A stretch of DNA of 64,000 bases from Sporosarcina sp. Marseille-Q4943. Its GTDB lineage: Bacteria; Bacillota; Bacilli; Bacillales_A; Planococcaceae. A program made the translations under genes and the position numbers. Of the stretch, positions 8,870 to 17,409 are shown in pieces; the stretch's first letter is position 1, and every line of letters begins with the position of its first letter. The stretch covers positions 186,001 to 250,000 of the forward strand of contig NZ_OX031157.1 in assembly GCF_943736995.1 (NCBI RefSeq). The letters run 5' to 3'. The notes under the pieces are model-generated. The model saw only the letters and a program-made list of their open reading frames with translations, was not told the origin of the DNA and ran no database searches.

Positions 8870-9631
8870 TTATTTTAAGCCTTCAAGGAATTCTGCTAGT
8901 TTTTGCAAGTCTTCCTCTGAACCATCCCACTGATTCGCAGGCATTGTACCGATACCGTTATGAGCGATATCTACAATTTCCTCAGCTGAAAGGCCAGTGT
9001 TTCCTAACGCTGGTCCTAAGCCGCCTTGGAAAGCATCACCATGACAACCGATACATGAAGAACCCGCATATAGCTGGTATCCTTCAGATTCTGGATCAAA
9101 TTGGACTTCTTCAACAATTGCACCTTGCGCTTTCGCTTTTTCCCAGTCATGGTTCACGACGGATTCCCATGTCAAATAGAAAAGAGCTGCGAAAGAAAGA
9201 AGCATGAAAGCAGTCGGTAAAGGGCGTTTGAATGGACGACGCTCTTTTGATGTATCCATGAATGGAACAAGCATTAAAGCTCCGATAGCCAAGCCTGGCA
9301 TGATAATTGCTCCGATGACGTTATATGGTCCGGATGCGAATTCATATTTCAGCAATTGGTACATGGATAGGAAATACCAGTCTGGAACCGGTATGTATGT
9401 TGTATCCGTAGGGTCTGCTTGACGTTCAAGCGGAGACGGATGGGCAACTGTCAGAATTAAATATCCGATTAGGAAGATGGCACCGATAATCCACTCTTTC
9501 AAGAGGAAGTTTGGCCAGAAAGCTTCTGTTTTACCCGGATATTCCGAGTAATCTTTAGGGACATTCGGCATCTTGCCTTCTGCTTTGATGCGCGAGTCAC
9601 CGACAAATTTCATACCTTTTCCGCGTTGCAT
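8870..9631 (-). CDS. qcrC: Menaquinol-cytochrome c reductase, cytochrome b/c subunit QcrC
   Basis: Subunit of the Bacillus-type bc complex that passes electrons from menaquinol to cytochrome c across the membrane. The N-terminal half resembles subunit IV of b6f (helices near 47-62, 105-122, 140-157; PVPDWYFLSMYQLLKY near 81-96, containing a PDWY-type quinol-site motif). The C-terminal part is a fused c-type cytochrome with one heme site, CIGCH at 193-197, and a distal Met (GTMPAN). At 253 residues it is normal length. It is the last gene of qcrABC; heme attachment needs the ResB/ResC system found at 51-54 kb. Confidence 0.96.
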   Translation of the reverse strand: MQRGKGMKFVGDSRIKAEGKMPNVPKDYSEYPGKTEAFWPNFLLKEWIIGAIFLIGYLILTVAHPSPLERQADPTDTTYIPVPDWYFLSMYQLLKYEFASGPYNVIGAIIMPGLAIGALMLVPFMDTSKERRPFKRPLPTAFMLLSFAALFYLTWESVVNHDWEKAKAQGAIVEEVQFDPESEGYQLYAGSSCIGCHGDAFQGGLGPALGNTGLSAEEIVDIAHNGIGTMPANQWDGSEEDLQKLAEFLEGLK

Positions 9632-9686
9632 TTTGTCCCCTCCTTATTCTAATTTCAGACAATCAACATCTTTTCGGATGTAGATC

Positions 9687-10361
9687 TTATAGCGGACCGG
9701 AGATTCCTTGTCTTCTGATCATGATAAAGTGTGCCGCAAGCAACCCAAGCAAAGCAGCAGGTAGGAAAAATACATGAATTGCAAAGAATCGTGTCAATGT
9801 TTGAGCTCCAAGGATCGTAGAGTCGCCAGCTAGAAGGATTTTGATCTGCTCACCGATGAATGGCACCGATGCTGCAATTTCAATACCTACTTTAGTAGCG
9901 AACAACGCTTTCATATCCCAAGGCAATAAGTAACCTGTGAATCCAAGACCTAACATCGTGACGAAGATCAATACTCCGACGATCCAGTTCAATTCACGAG
10001 GCTTTTTATAAGAACCTGTAAAGAAAACACGCAATGTATGCAAGAACATCATAACGATAACAAGCGATGCTCCCCAGTGGTGCATCCCACGCACAATCTC
10101 ACCGAATGCAACTTCATTTTGAAGATAGTAAACGGATTTCCATGCATTTTCAATATCCGGGGTGTAATACATTGTAAGGAACATACCTGAAAGAATCTGG
10201 ATGACCGTTACGAAAAACGTTAAACCTCCGAAACAATAAATGAATGCAGAAAAATGATGTGCAGGGTTTACGTGCTCAGGTACTTCGTGGTCAGCGATAT
10301 CACGCCAAATCGGGGTGATATCCAACCGTTCGTCAACCCAGTCATAAATTTTATTCAGCAC
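9687..10361 (-). CDS. qcrB: Menaquinol-cytochrome c reductase, cytochrome b subunit QcrB
   Basis: Cytochrome b6-type subunit of the bc complex carrying the two b hemes and part of the quinol sites. The 224-residue protein has four transmembrane helices. Heme-ligand histidines are expected in MHHWGASLVIVMMFLHTLRVF (near 91-111) and in the fourth helix (FFAIHVFFLPAALLGLLAAHF). GFTGYLLPWD is the conserved Qo-region loop. Translation starts at a GTG with a GGGGG ribosome site. It lies between qcrA and qcrC, with short spacers. Confidence 0.96.
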   Translation of the reverse strand: MLNKIYDWVDERLDITPIWRDIADHEVPEHVNPAHHFSAFIYCFGGLTFFVTVIQILSGMFLTMYYTPDIENAWKSVYYLQNEVAFGEIVRGMHHWGASLVIVMMFLHTLRVFFTGSYKKPRELNWIVGVLIFVTMLGLGFTGYLLPWDMKALFATKVGIEIAASVPFIGEQIKILLAGDSTILGAQTLTRFFAIHVFFLPAALLGLLAAHFIMIRRQGISGPL

Positions 10362-10383
10362 TTCGGTCGTACCCCCTTACATT

Positions 10384-10887
10384 TTAAACTAATGTGTTTG
10401 GAACCGTCTTTCCAAGATGGACATAGCCATCCACGACTTCGACCACATACTCATCAAGCGGTCCGAGTGGTGGAGATCCCGGTATGTTTTTACCATTTTT
10501 CTCGTAACGTCCATTATGGCAAGGGCAGAAGAATTCATTCTTATACTTCGCGTCGCCTTCCCAGTTCACCGTGCATCCAAGGTGCTTACAGACAGGAGAA
10601 AGTGCGATGACTGTATCGCCTTCTTTATAGACCCAAGCAGTGTTCGATACATCGGATTTGTACCATCCGTCTTTACGATCTTTAATAGTAAAGTCAACAC
10701 GGACAGGCGTTTCAGTCAACTCGTCCACTTTTTGAGGTGTCGGAACGAACTCCCCTTCACCTTTTGGTTGCAATACTGGATCGACCGCAAAGCGGACCAT
10801 CGGCATCAATGTAGCTGAAACCATGAATCCACCGACACCCATCAATGTGTAGCTCAGGAATTGGCGTCTAGACACTTTGCTGCTCAT
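10384..10887 (-). CDS. qcrA: Menaquinol-cytochrome c reductase, Rieske iron-sulfur subunit QcrA
   Basis: Carries the [2Fe-2S] cluster that accepts the first electron from menaquinol. The Rieske ligands are clear: CKHLGC at 100-105 and CPCH at 121-124. The N terminus SRRQFLSYTLMGVGG has a twin-arginine motif followed by a hydrophobic helix, so export by Tat with a retained membrane anchor is expected. First gene of qcrABC; a candidate promoter lies at 10961-10989. Confidence 0.96.
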   Translation of the reverse strand: MSSKVSRRQFLSYTLMGVGGFMVSATLMPMVRFAVDPVLQPKGEGEFVPTPQKVDELTETPVRVDFTIKDRKDGWYKSDVSNTAWVYKEGDTVIALSPVCKHLGCTVNWEGDAKYKNEFFCPCHNGRYEKNGKNIPGSPPLGPLDEYVVEVVDGYVHLGKTVPNTLV

Positions 10888-10960
10888 CAGTTTCCCTCCT
10901 CTTACTCCAAAATCAGTCCAACGGACATACTTTTGCTAATTGTAATACTAGGACATATCT

Positions 10961-10989
10961 ATGATATATCAATATTAATGTAAATTCAA
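10961..10989 (-). promoter_or_regulatory. Candidate sigmaA-type promoter of qcrABC
   Basis: TTGAAT (10989-10984), 17-bp spacer, TATCAT (10966-10961), about 75 bp upstream of qcrA. Further upstream, at about 11018-11031, is ATTGTGAACAAT, a short inverted repeat that could be a regulator site. The remaining bases between qcrA and ypiF hold nothing else that I can identify. Confidence 0.55.
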
Positions 10990-11115
10990 TCAAGTGTTCA
11001 GCTGTACGTGCAGATTGTGAACAATTCATGAATTTTACACATGTCCCAATCATATCCACTCAACTTTCATAGTAGTAGAGTGCGAGATTCGGCCTTCTAT
11101 GTAGCGATGTAGCGC

Positions 11116-11565
11116 TTATTGCTTCGACCACTGCTCCGTGAATTTCGGCAATGCTTGACGCAGCTGATCTTCGAGAATGGATTGACGCAATGATGCATCC
11201 ATGTTTTCCAATGGAATGGATGGCATCCAAATGACTTGTCCAGGCAACTCCATCGATGTCCAAGCATGATCGGTCGTCAAGAAGAAAACATGCTTGAAAG
11301 TCGTGTCAGAAAACGCCTGCAATGTCGTTTGCGCCATTTGCTGTTGGTCGGTTGTCGAAGTGTAGGCAAATGGCGGTGCAAACATCATCCTCCCCTTGAA
11401 TTGTGTTTCAATGAGGGAAGCAAGATGCATGACGAATTCTGTCGAAGAAGCGCTTGTCTTCATATTATCTATCTTCGTTTCAACTTTTACAAGCGGAATC
11501 ACCAATGTATCAATATATTCTTTCTGTTGCAAATATGTATCCATATCCTTGCCTGTCCAATTCAT
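11116..11565 (-). CDS. ypiF: DUF2487 protein YpiF
   Basis: Soluble 149-residue protein of unknown function, conserved in Bacillales immediately upstream of qcrABC. It has no signal peptide, membrane helix or catalytic motif that I can name. The N-terminal MNWTGKDMDTYLQQKEYIDTLVIPLV is characteristic of the family. It sits between ypiB and qcrA in the conserved ypiA-ypiB-ypiF-qcrA order. A hairpin after ypiB may separate it from the upstream pair. Confidence 0.82.
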   Translation of the reverse strand: MNWTGKDMDTYLQQKEYIDTLVIPLVKVETKIDNMKTSASSTEFVMHLASLIETQFKGRMMFAPPFAYTSTTDQQQMAQTTLQAFSDTTFKHVFFLTTDHAWTSMELPGQVIWMPSIPLENMDASLRQSILEDQLRQALPKFTEQWSKQ

Positions 11566-11584
11566 CTAAAACCAGCCCCCTAAA

Positions 11585-11625
11585 AATAATCATACAAATG
11601 ACTCCATCAAGAAGACGGAGTCATT
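11585..11625 (-). terminator. Probable terminator after ypiB
   Basis: A 12-bp stem AATGACTCCGTC/GATGGAGTCATT with a short loop, then TGTATGATTATTTTTA. The U-tract is interrupted, so termination may be partial and ypiF could still be read through. It overlaps the ypiB stop codon. Confidence 0.55.
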
Positions 11626-12175
11626 AGTCTTTTGTAATCTTCATATCGTTCAACATTGCCGACAGGATGAGAAACCGCTCCCGATCATTGGCATCGAGCG
11701 CCTCATCGACCCTTTTCATAAGCAAATCCAAGGACATAGAGGCAGCGCTTTCCTCAAGAAGCTGCTCAGCAATCTTCCGATCCCGTGCACTCACTTGCAG
11801 TTCTGCAGGCAGGAACGGATTTTCCTCCCGTACGCTTGCATATTGCGGGCATGCATGGCTGTTCGGGAAATTCAGTTGGATATACATTTTTTCTTCAGGA
11901 TGTAGACGTAAATCATGAAATGATTTTTCCGCATCCGCAGTCATTAGGTTACCTTTGTAAAAACGGAAAGGGATGCTTTCCGAATTTATTGTTGAAATAA
12001 CCATCGCCCGCGGACAATAATGTGCTTCATCCGTAAAGTGGACGTTTTGAAGAAGTTGCTCATGGCTAAGAAGATAATTCAGAATCCACACACATTCCCG
12101 GCGCTTTAATTTATAGCGCTTTAAAAACCACCGTACGAAGTCTTTTTTGGCAGCGACAGGAATCATGGCTGTCAT
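11624..12175 (-). CDS. ypiB: UPF0302 protein YpiB
   Basis: Cytoplasmic 183-residue protein of the UPF0302 family; molecular function not established. The N-terminal half (KKDFVRWFLKRYKLKRRECVWILNYLL) is the recognisable conserved part, and the C-terminal 40 residues form a helical bundle rich in Asp, Glu and Arg. The ATG at 12175 has AGGAGGTG about 4 bp upstream and starts 1 bp after the ypiA stop; an upstream in-frame ATG lies inside ypiA and is not needed. It is cotranscribed with ypiA. Confidence 0.86.
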   Translation of the reverse strand: MTAMIPVAAKKDFVRWFLKRYKLKRRECVWILNYLLSHEQLLQNVHFTDEAHYCPRAMVISTINSESIPFRFYKGNLMTADAEKSFHDLRLHPEEKMYIQLNFPNSHACPQYASVREENPFLPAELQVSARDRKIAEQLLEESAASMSLDLLMKRVDEALDANDRERFLILSAMLNDMKITKD

Positions 12176-12176
12176 A

Positions 12177-13442
12177 TCACACCTCCTCGTCATTCAACGT
12201 TTCAAGAAAACCGGTCCATTCTTCTTGTTGTGAAATCGAAACCAATGTCTTAACTACTTCGATAGCTTCATCCCGTTTTCCTTCATCCAGAAGGAATCTT
12301 GCGTACTTATCCAAAAATGATGGATCATCTTTCATTCCAGCATATGCCTTACTGTAAGATACGTATGCATGTGCATATTGTTCCTCTCTTTCCAGTGCAT
12401 ATGCTTTAAATGCAGACAGTAGCGGAATATCCATTTGCGCTTCATTTAATTCCGTAAGCAATCTAATTAGTTCTTCATCGTCTTCTCTTTCATTGTAAAG
12501 AGAGGCGAGTGTAACTATGGCATCTATATATTCTGGATCCAACGCAATCGCATGCTCTAAATGTTCTTCCGCTTCAAGGGGCAATCCGAGCTTTAATGCC
12601 GATTTGCCTGCCGACAGCCGAAGTTCCTTGTCGAATTCATCGCGCTTGATGCCTTGCTTGAATAATTCATATGCCTTCCCGTCATCCCCCAATTGTGAAT
12701 ATGCTTGACCAGCGAGCATATAAGCAGAGAAATAATCAGGATCCATCCCAATTAAATCTTCGAGCAATTGGATAGACCTGTCCGGCTGATTGCTCTGGTA
12801 ATAGGCAAACGCCGCCCCGAAAAGAGTGTCGGGAAGCTGCTCGTCTTTCAGAAGCTCTTCATAATATGGCAGCGCTTCCTCATAAGCTGCCCCAGCGCTA
12901 TACGTTTCAGCGAGTCGGAGCGGGATCACCGTTCCAGCGATCTCATGATGGCCTTGTTTGTAAAGTTCTGCGTATAACTTAGCAGCTTCGAGATATCTTC
13001 CTGCATCGAGCAGCAGTTCGGCATACGCAAATCGGATGACAGGCTCATGCGGCGATCGCGAAAGAGCCTCTTTCACCTTTCCAAGCGCCGCCTCCGCCAT
13101 GCCAATCATCTGATAATGATCAGCGAGCGCTAACAGTGCCTGGGTATATTCCTCCTGATCGGGCGTCACTTCCGAAAGCAATAGTAATGCATCATCCTCA
13201 TCACCGAGCTCCATCAATGTATTTGCCCGGTCAATTTTTAATTGGGGCTCATCAGGCATATAGGAGATCAATATTTCATAAATATAGTCCGCTTGACCGA
13301 CATATCCGTAATCAACCAATAAACCTGCAGCTTCATATAGCAAGTCGAGGTCCCCGGCCTTTTCCGCACGATCAATCAGTTCATTAACTAGCTCGATATC
13401 CCCATCGAGTACCGCTTTTTCAAAATCATGTAACTGCATCAT
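12177..13442 (-). CDS. ypiA: Tetratricopeptide repeat protein YpiA
   Basis: The 421-residue cytoplasmic protein is built almost entirely of TPR-like helical pairs. Repeats can be followed from about residue 60 to 405, for example PVIRFAYAELLLDAGRYLEAAKLY, FSAYMLAGQAYSQLGDDGKAYELF and IDAIVTLASLYNEREDDEELI. It is very acidic, with no signal peptide. Such proteins act as protein-binding scaffolds; the partner is unknown. It is conserved next to ypiB and downstream of the aro genes in Bacillales. Confidence 0.85.
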   Translation of the reverse strand: MMQLHDFEKAVLDGDIELVNELIDRAEKAGDLDLLYEAAGLLVDYGYVGQADYIYEILISYMPDEPQLKIDRANTLMELGDEDDALLLLSEVTPDQEEYTQALLALADHYQMIGMAEAALGKVKEALSRSPHEPVIRFAYAELLLDAGRYLEAAKLYAELYKQGHHEIAGTVIPLRLAETYSAGAAYEEALPYYEELLKDEQLPDTLFGAAFAYYQSNQPDRSIQLLEDLIGMDPDYFSAYMLAGQAYSQLGDDGKAYELFKQGIKRDEFDKELRLSAGKSALKLGLPLEAEEHLEHAIALDPEYIDAIVTLASLYNEREDDEELIRLLTELNEAQMDIPLLSAFKAYALEREEQYAHAYVSYSKAYAGMKDDPSFLDKYARFLLDEGKRDEAIEVVKTLVSISQQEEWTGFLETLNDEEV

Positions 13443-13481
13443 ATTTTCACCTGATCCTTCATGTTGTATACATTAGGAAAA

Positions 13482-14789
13482 TTATTCTTCACTACGTGCT
13501 TTTACGAGTTGTGACAGATGATCAAAGAAGTTCGGATAGGAAATGGCGATGCAAGACGGGTCTTCAATATGGATTGAACCAGCTGATACTAATGCCGCAA
13601 TGGCAGCCATCATACCTATTCTGTGATCGCCGTAAGATTTCAGTTCTCCGCCTGACAAGGCTGTCGGTCCTTCTATGATCATCCCGTCCTCCGTCGCTTC
13701 CACTTTCGCACCGAGCTTCGTCAGCTCATCCGTGACCGCGGCAATGCGGTCGGTTTCCTTCACGCGCAGTTCCGCAGCGTCCTTGATAACTGTCGTACCC
13801 GTCGCCTGGGTTGCGAGCAGGGCAATGATCGGCAGTTCATCGATAAGTGTCGGAATGATATCTCCACTTATCTCAATCCCTTCCAACCTGGCATGCGCCA
13901 CTTTGACTACTCCATAATGTTCGCCTTTTTCACTGTTATGTTCAAGTACTTCCACTTCGGCTCCCATTTGACGTAATACTTCAATAATTCCCGTTCTCGT
14001 CGGATTCAGACCGACATCTTTAAATTCCACTTCACTGTCTTCGATCATAGCCGCCGCCGCCATGAAAAATGCAGCGGATGAAATATCGCCGGGAACGATT
14101 ACGTTCGTCCCCGTCAACACTTGTCCTCCTTGGATGCTTACAGTATTCCCATCCTGGACAAGCTCAGCTCCGAACTGTTTAAGCATCCTCTCCGTATGAT
14201 CCCTTGAAACGGCGGTTTCTCTGACGACTGTTTCTCCTTTTGCGTTCAATCCTGCGAAAAGAATCGCAGATTTCACTTGTGCACTTGCCACAGGCATTTG
14301 ATAGTCAATTCCTTCAAGCGTCGAGCCGACAATTGTAAGTGGAAGGAAATCACCTTCCGCTTTGCCTGAAATTGAGGCTCCCATTGATTGCAAAGGTGTT
14401 GTCACTCTTTTCATCGGTCGCTTAGATAATGAAGCATCGCCAGTCAATGTGGAAGTGACCGTCGAACCAGACAATATTCCGAGCATCAGTCTCGCAGTTG
14501 TTCCGGAATTACCCGCATAAAGCTCTTCAGCAGGGGCTGTCCAGTTCTTAATTCCAGGACTATTAATCAAGACATCTGTTCCATTCCGTTCGATGGAGAC
14601 GCCTAATCGCTTGAAAATCTCGATTGTTCGTAAGCAATCCTCTCCATCAAGGAATCCTTTTATCTTCGTACGGCCTTCCGCTATCGACCCTAGCATGATA
14701 GCACGATGGGAAATGGATTTGTCCCCTGGCACTTTCAAAGAACCTTTTACTATCGGCTTGTTGAATTTCACTGTTTTCGTATCAATCAT
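13482..14789 (-). CDS. aroA: 3-phosphoshikimate 1-carboxyvinyltransferase (EPSP synthase)
   Basis: Joins shikimate-3-phosphate and PEP to give EPSP, the sixth step of the shikimate pathway. (The gene is called aroE in B. subtilis.) Motifs: PGDKSISHRAIMLGSIAEG (about 20-38), YAGNSGTTARLMLGIL (about 90), SAQVKSAILFAGL (about 169) and ELRVKETDRIAAVTDELTKLGA (about 345). The NSGTT form is normal. It starts at an ATG with GGGAGGA upstream. Last gene of the aroC-aroB-aroH-hisC-tyrA-aroA cluster. Confidence 0.97.
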   Translation of the reverse strand: MIDTKTVKFNKPIVKGSLKVPGDKSISHRAIMLGSIAEGRTKIKGFLDGEDCLRTIEIFKRLGVSIERNGTDVLINSPGIKNWTAPAEELYAGNSGTTARLMLGILSGSTVTSTLTGDASLSKRPMKRVTTPLQSMGASISGKAEGDFLPLTIVGSTLEGIDYQMPVASAQVKSAILFAGLNAKGETVVRETAVSRDHTERMLKQFGAELVQDGNTVSIQGGQVLTGTNVIVPGDISSAAFFMAAAAMIEDSEVEFKDVGLNPTRTGIIEVLRQMGAEVEVLEHNSEKGEHYGVVKVAHARLEGIEISGDIIPTLIDELPIIALLATQATGTTVIKDAAELRVKETDRIAAVTDELTKLGAKVEATEDGMIIEGPTALSGGELKSYGDHRIGMMAAIAALVSAGSIHIEDPSCIAISYPNFFDHLSQLVKARSEE

Positions 14790-14805
14790 GAAGAGTCCTC
14801 CCTAT

Positions 14806-15921
14806 TTAGAGAATATGCATGCTGTAATCCGTTTTCTTTTCAAGAAGTGTCCTAGCAGCCTTACGGTCGTCCGCCGTCTGAAAACTGACGACAAGGATAC
14901 CATATACATCGGTGCGTGTTTCCACAATCCGTATATTCGTTATGCTGATTTGTTCATCGGCAAGTATTTTCGTAATTTCAGATATGACACCAGGATGATC
15001 AGGAATATCGATATGCAAATCGAAAGTCATATACAAAGCTCCTTGCACCGCACCTTTGAAAGTTGAAGGCAAACGGTCTCGGAACTCCTTCGCTTCGAAA
15101 AAGAAGTCGTATATCCGATCGGGATCATTTTCAAGGATCATTGAACGGATCGAATTCATTTCCTTCAGCCAGCCATCCAATTGTCCAAGTAATTCATCCC
15201 GGTTTTGAATCGTAATATCCCGCCACATCGTCGGATCCGCCGAAGCGATGCGAGTCAAGTCACGAAAACCGCCCGCAGCTAGATCTTTTACGAAAGGCTG
15301 CTCTTTTTCCTGATCAGCCAGCCTTCCGACGAGGGAAGAGGCGATAATATGAGGGAAGTGACTAACGATCGCTGTCATCCGATCATGCTCGGCCGCATCC
15401 AAAATGACGATTTTTCCTTTTGAAGGCGTTAATAGATTGGACAGCCTATTGATTTGTTCAGCACTCGCACTTTGGGAAGGCGTTAACACGTAATAGGCAT
15501 TTTCAAACAGATGCCCTTTCGCTGCAGCGATGCCGCTTTTATGGGAACCTGCCATCGGGTGCCCGCCAATGAATGTCAATCCTCTATCTTGAAGTCTTTC
15601 AGCGGCTTGCATGATCGGATTTTTTGTACTTCCCGTGTCCGATAGGATGACATTTTCCTTGAACGTCCATTCCAAAGCCTCTTCCATCAATGTGATTGTC
15701 GTATTCACTGGAGTCGCAAAAATGACGTAATCAGCTTTTTCGCAAGCCGCTCTTGCTGAAGGAGCAATCGTATCAACAATTCCCCGGCGGTATGCTTCGT
15801 CCGCAGTTGCATAGGAACGGTCAAACCCCGTTATATGTATATTGCGTCCCCCACGCTTCAATGCAAGAGCTAAGGAGCCGCCTATGAGACCTAAGCCAAT
15901 AATCGCTACATTTTCATTCAT
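14806..15921 (-). CDS. tyrA: Prephenate dehydrogenase TyrA with C-terminal ACT domain
   Basis: Oxidatively decarboxylates prephenate to 4-hydroxyphenylpyruvate for tyrosine. Residues 1-170 are a Rossmann domain (VAIIGLGLIGGSLALAL) with the prephenate-site motif GGHPMAGSHKSGI. The middle part is the helical dimerisation domain (SHFPHIIASSLV). The last 75 residues (MTFDLHIDIPDHPGVISEITKILADEQISITNIRI) are an ACT domain, suggesting feedback control by tyrosine. The ATG starts 2 bp after the hisC stop, so it is coupled to hisC. Confidence 0.95.
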   Translation of the reverse strand: MNENVAIIGLGLIGGSLALALKRGGRNIHITGFDRSYATADEAYRRGIVDTIAPSARAACEKADYVIFATPVNTTITLMEEALEWTFKENVILSDTGSTKNPIMQAAERLQDRGLTFIGGHPMAGSHKSGIAAAKGHLFENAYYVLTPSQSASAEQINRLSNLLTPSKGKIVILDAAEHDRMTAIVSHFPHIIASSLVGRLADQEKEQPFVKDLAAGGFRDLTRIASADPTMWRDITIQNRDELLGQLDGWLKEMNSIRSMILENDPDRIYDFFFEAKEFRDRLPSTFKGAVQGALYMTFDLHIDIPDHPGVISEITKILADEQISITNIRIVETRTDVYGILVVSFQTADDRKAARTLLEKKTDYSMHIL

Positions 15922-15923
15922 TG

Positions 15924-17018
15924 TTATCTACCTTTTTCTTGTAATAAAAGAGTAAACGCCTGAAGCAACCCTGTATTCTGCTCTTCCGTCCCCATCGTAA
16001 TCCTTACATATCCAGGCGTTCCGAGTGCATTGCCGCTTCTGACGATATAACCGTGCTTCAAGAGGAATTCGGCAGCTTCATCAGCATCTCCTGGCACTTC
16101 AATCAAAACAAAGTTCGTTTCGGAATCAAACATGTGGATTCCTTTTTCAGCAGCGAAAACTTCATAACGTTTTCTTTGCTTCTCATTTAACTCTCGGCAA
16201 TTTTCGATGAATGCCTCATCTTCCAAAGCCTTGCTTGCAACCGCTACAGCAAGTGTATTGTTATTGAATGGGTTTCGCACTTTATTCAACTCAGTAATAA
16301 TAACTGACGAGCCGACCGCATAACCTATTCTGAAGGATGCAAGGCCATACGCTTTCGAGAATGTACGCATGACGAGAATGTTTGGAAAACGATTCAAAAA
16401 CGTTATTGAATCGATATTTTGCGGATCCGTCACATATTCAAAATAAGCCTCATCCAAAACAACGAGGATATTTTTTGGTACCTGTTCTAAAAAGTGTTCC
16501 AGTTCATCACTCGGGATTAGAGTGCCGGTTGGATTGTTTGGATTGCACACCCAAATGACTGCGGTTTGTCCATTTATCGCACCGATGTAATCATTTAAGT
16601 CGAGGCGTCCATCCTTTAGAGGTATTTCCGTTATATCGGCCCCTTCAATTCTTGCATTGTGGGCGTATTGCGGAAACGATGGAGTTGGCATGATCGTATG
16701 AACATGTTCGTCAAGCAATGCACGAGATATGATCGAGATGATTTCGTCTGATCCATTTCCGAAGAGGATCGATTCTTCATCGACACCGTGCTTCTCAGCC
16801 AGTTTCGCGCGAAGGTTTGTCGCATGGCCATCCGGGTAAATTTCAAACGGCATTGTGGTGCTGCCTAAAAACTCAGCTACGGTAGAAGCGCAACCATATG
16901 GGTTTTCATTTGAAGCCAATTTTACGACTTCATCCAAGCGATACGCCTTTTTCACATCTTCAGTCGATCTGCCAGGTTTGTAGGGATTCATAGTACTTAG
17001 AGCTTTTTTCCATCGCAT
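15924..17018 (-). CDS. hisC: Histidinol-phosphate / aromatic aminotransferase HisC
   Basis: PLP-dependent class I/II aminotransferase. It converts imidazole acetol-phosphate to histidinol phosphate and, in Bacillus, also supplies transamination for Tyr and Phe, which fits its place before tyrA. The 364-residue sequence has NENPYG near the N terminus, NGSDEIISI near residue 90, NPNNPTGT, DEAYFEYV and the Schiff-base lysine in RTFSKAYGLASFRIGYA. The ribosome site CGGAGGA is 6 bp before the ATG. It follows aroH after 25 bp, where B. subtilis has the six trp genes. Confidence 0.94.
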   Translation of the reverse strand: MRWKKALSTMNPYKPGRSTEDVKKAYRLDEVVKLASNENPYGCASTVAEFLGSTTMPFEIYPDGHATNLRAKLAEKHGVDEESILFGNGSDEIISIISRALLDEHVHTIMPTPSFPQYAHNARIEGADITEIPLKDGRLDLNDYIGAINGQTAVIWVCNPNNPTGTLIPSDELEHFLEQVPKNILVVLDEAYFEYVTDPQNIDSITFLNRFPNILVMRTFSKAYGLASFRIGYAVGSSVIITELNKVRNPFNNNTLAVAVASKALEDEAFIENCRELNEKQRKRYEVFAAEKGIHMFDSETNFVLIEVPGDADEAAEFLLKHGYIVRSGNALGTPGYVRITMGTEEQNTGLLQAFTLLLQEKGR

Positions 17019-17043
17019 ATGTATTCCTCCGGTCGAATGTCTT

Positions 17044-17409
17044 TTAGTTTTGCAAATCAGGTCGTAGCTTTACTGCTTCATTTTGATAAATATGCTTTAT
17101 ATCCATTTGTCTCGCTTCAGAATTGACATGCATGAGAATCCGGATGCATAGCGGCATTGATCCTGGAACGTCCATTTCATGTGTACACATGACCGGTACG
17201 TATTTCCATCCGTCCAGTGTCCTGACTGCTTTTGCAGGAAATGCCGATTCAATATCCCGCGTCGTTGAAACGATGACTGAAACGATATCGTCAGGAGCTA
17301 CGCCATTTTCTTCTGCCATTTCCATTACCAATGTTCGTGTAGCTTCTAGAACTATATCTGATTGATCTGAGACAACGGTAGTCGCCCCCCTTACCCCTCT
17401 TACTGTCAT
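17044..17409 (-). CDS. aroH: Monofunctional chorismate mutase, AroH class
   Basis: Rearranges chorismate to prephenate, the branch point to Tyr and Phe. The 121-residue protein is the small trimeric alpha/beta-barrel type, recognised by VRGVRGATTV at the N terminus (active-site Arg) and PLCIRILMHVNSEARQMDIKHIYQNEAVKLRPDL at the C terminus. Its ATG overlaps the aroB stop in the ATGA arrangement. Confidence 0.96.
   Translation of the reverse strand: MTVRGVRGATTVVSDQSDIVLEATRTLVMEMAEENGVAPDDIVSVIVSTTRDIESAFPAKAVRTLDGWKYVPVMCTHEMDVPGSMPLCIRILMHVNSEARQMDIKHIYQNEAVKLRPDLQN

Noticed and set aside
11018..11031. Rex-type operator upstream of qcrA (ATTGTGAACAAT)
   Set aside because: Only a short inverted repeat; the two half sites do not match the TTGTGA-N6-TCACAA pattern, so no regulator is assigned.
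12517..14000. Plus-strand open frames opposite ypiA and aroA
   Set aside because: They are shadows of well-supported minus-strand genes, with no ribosome sites and compositionally biased Ser/Arg-rich translations.
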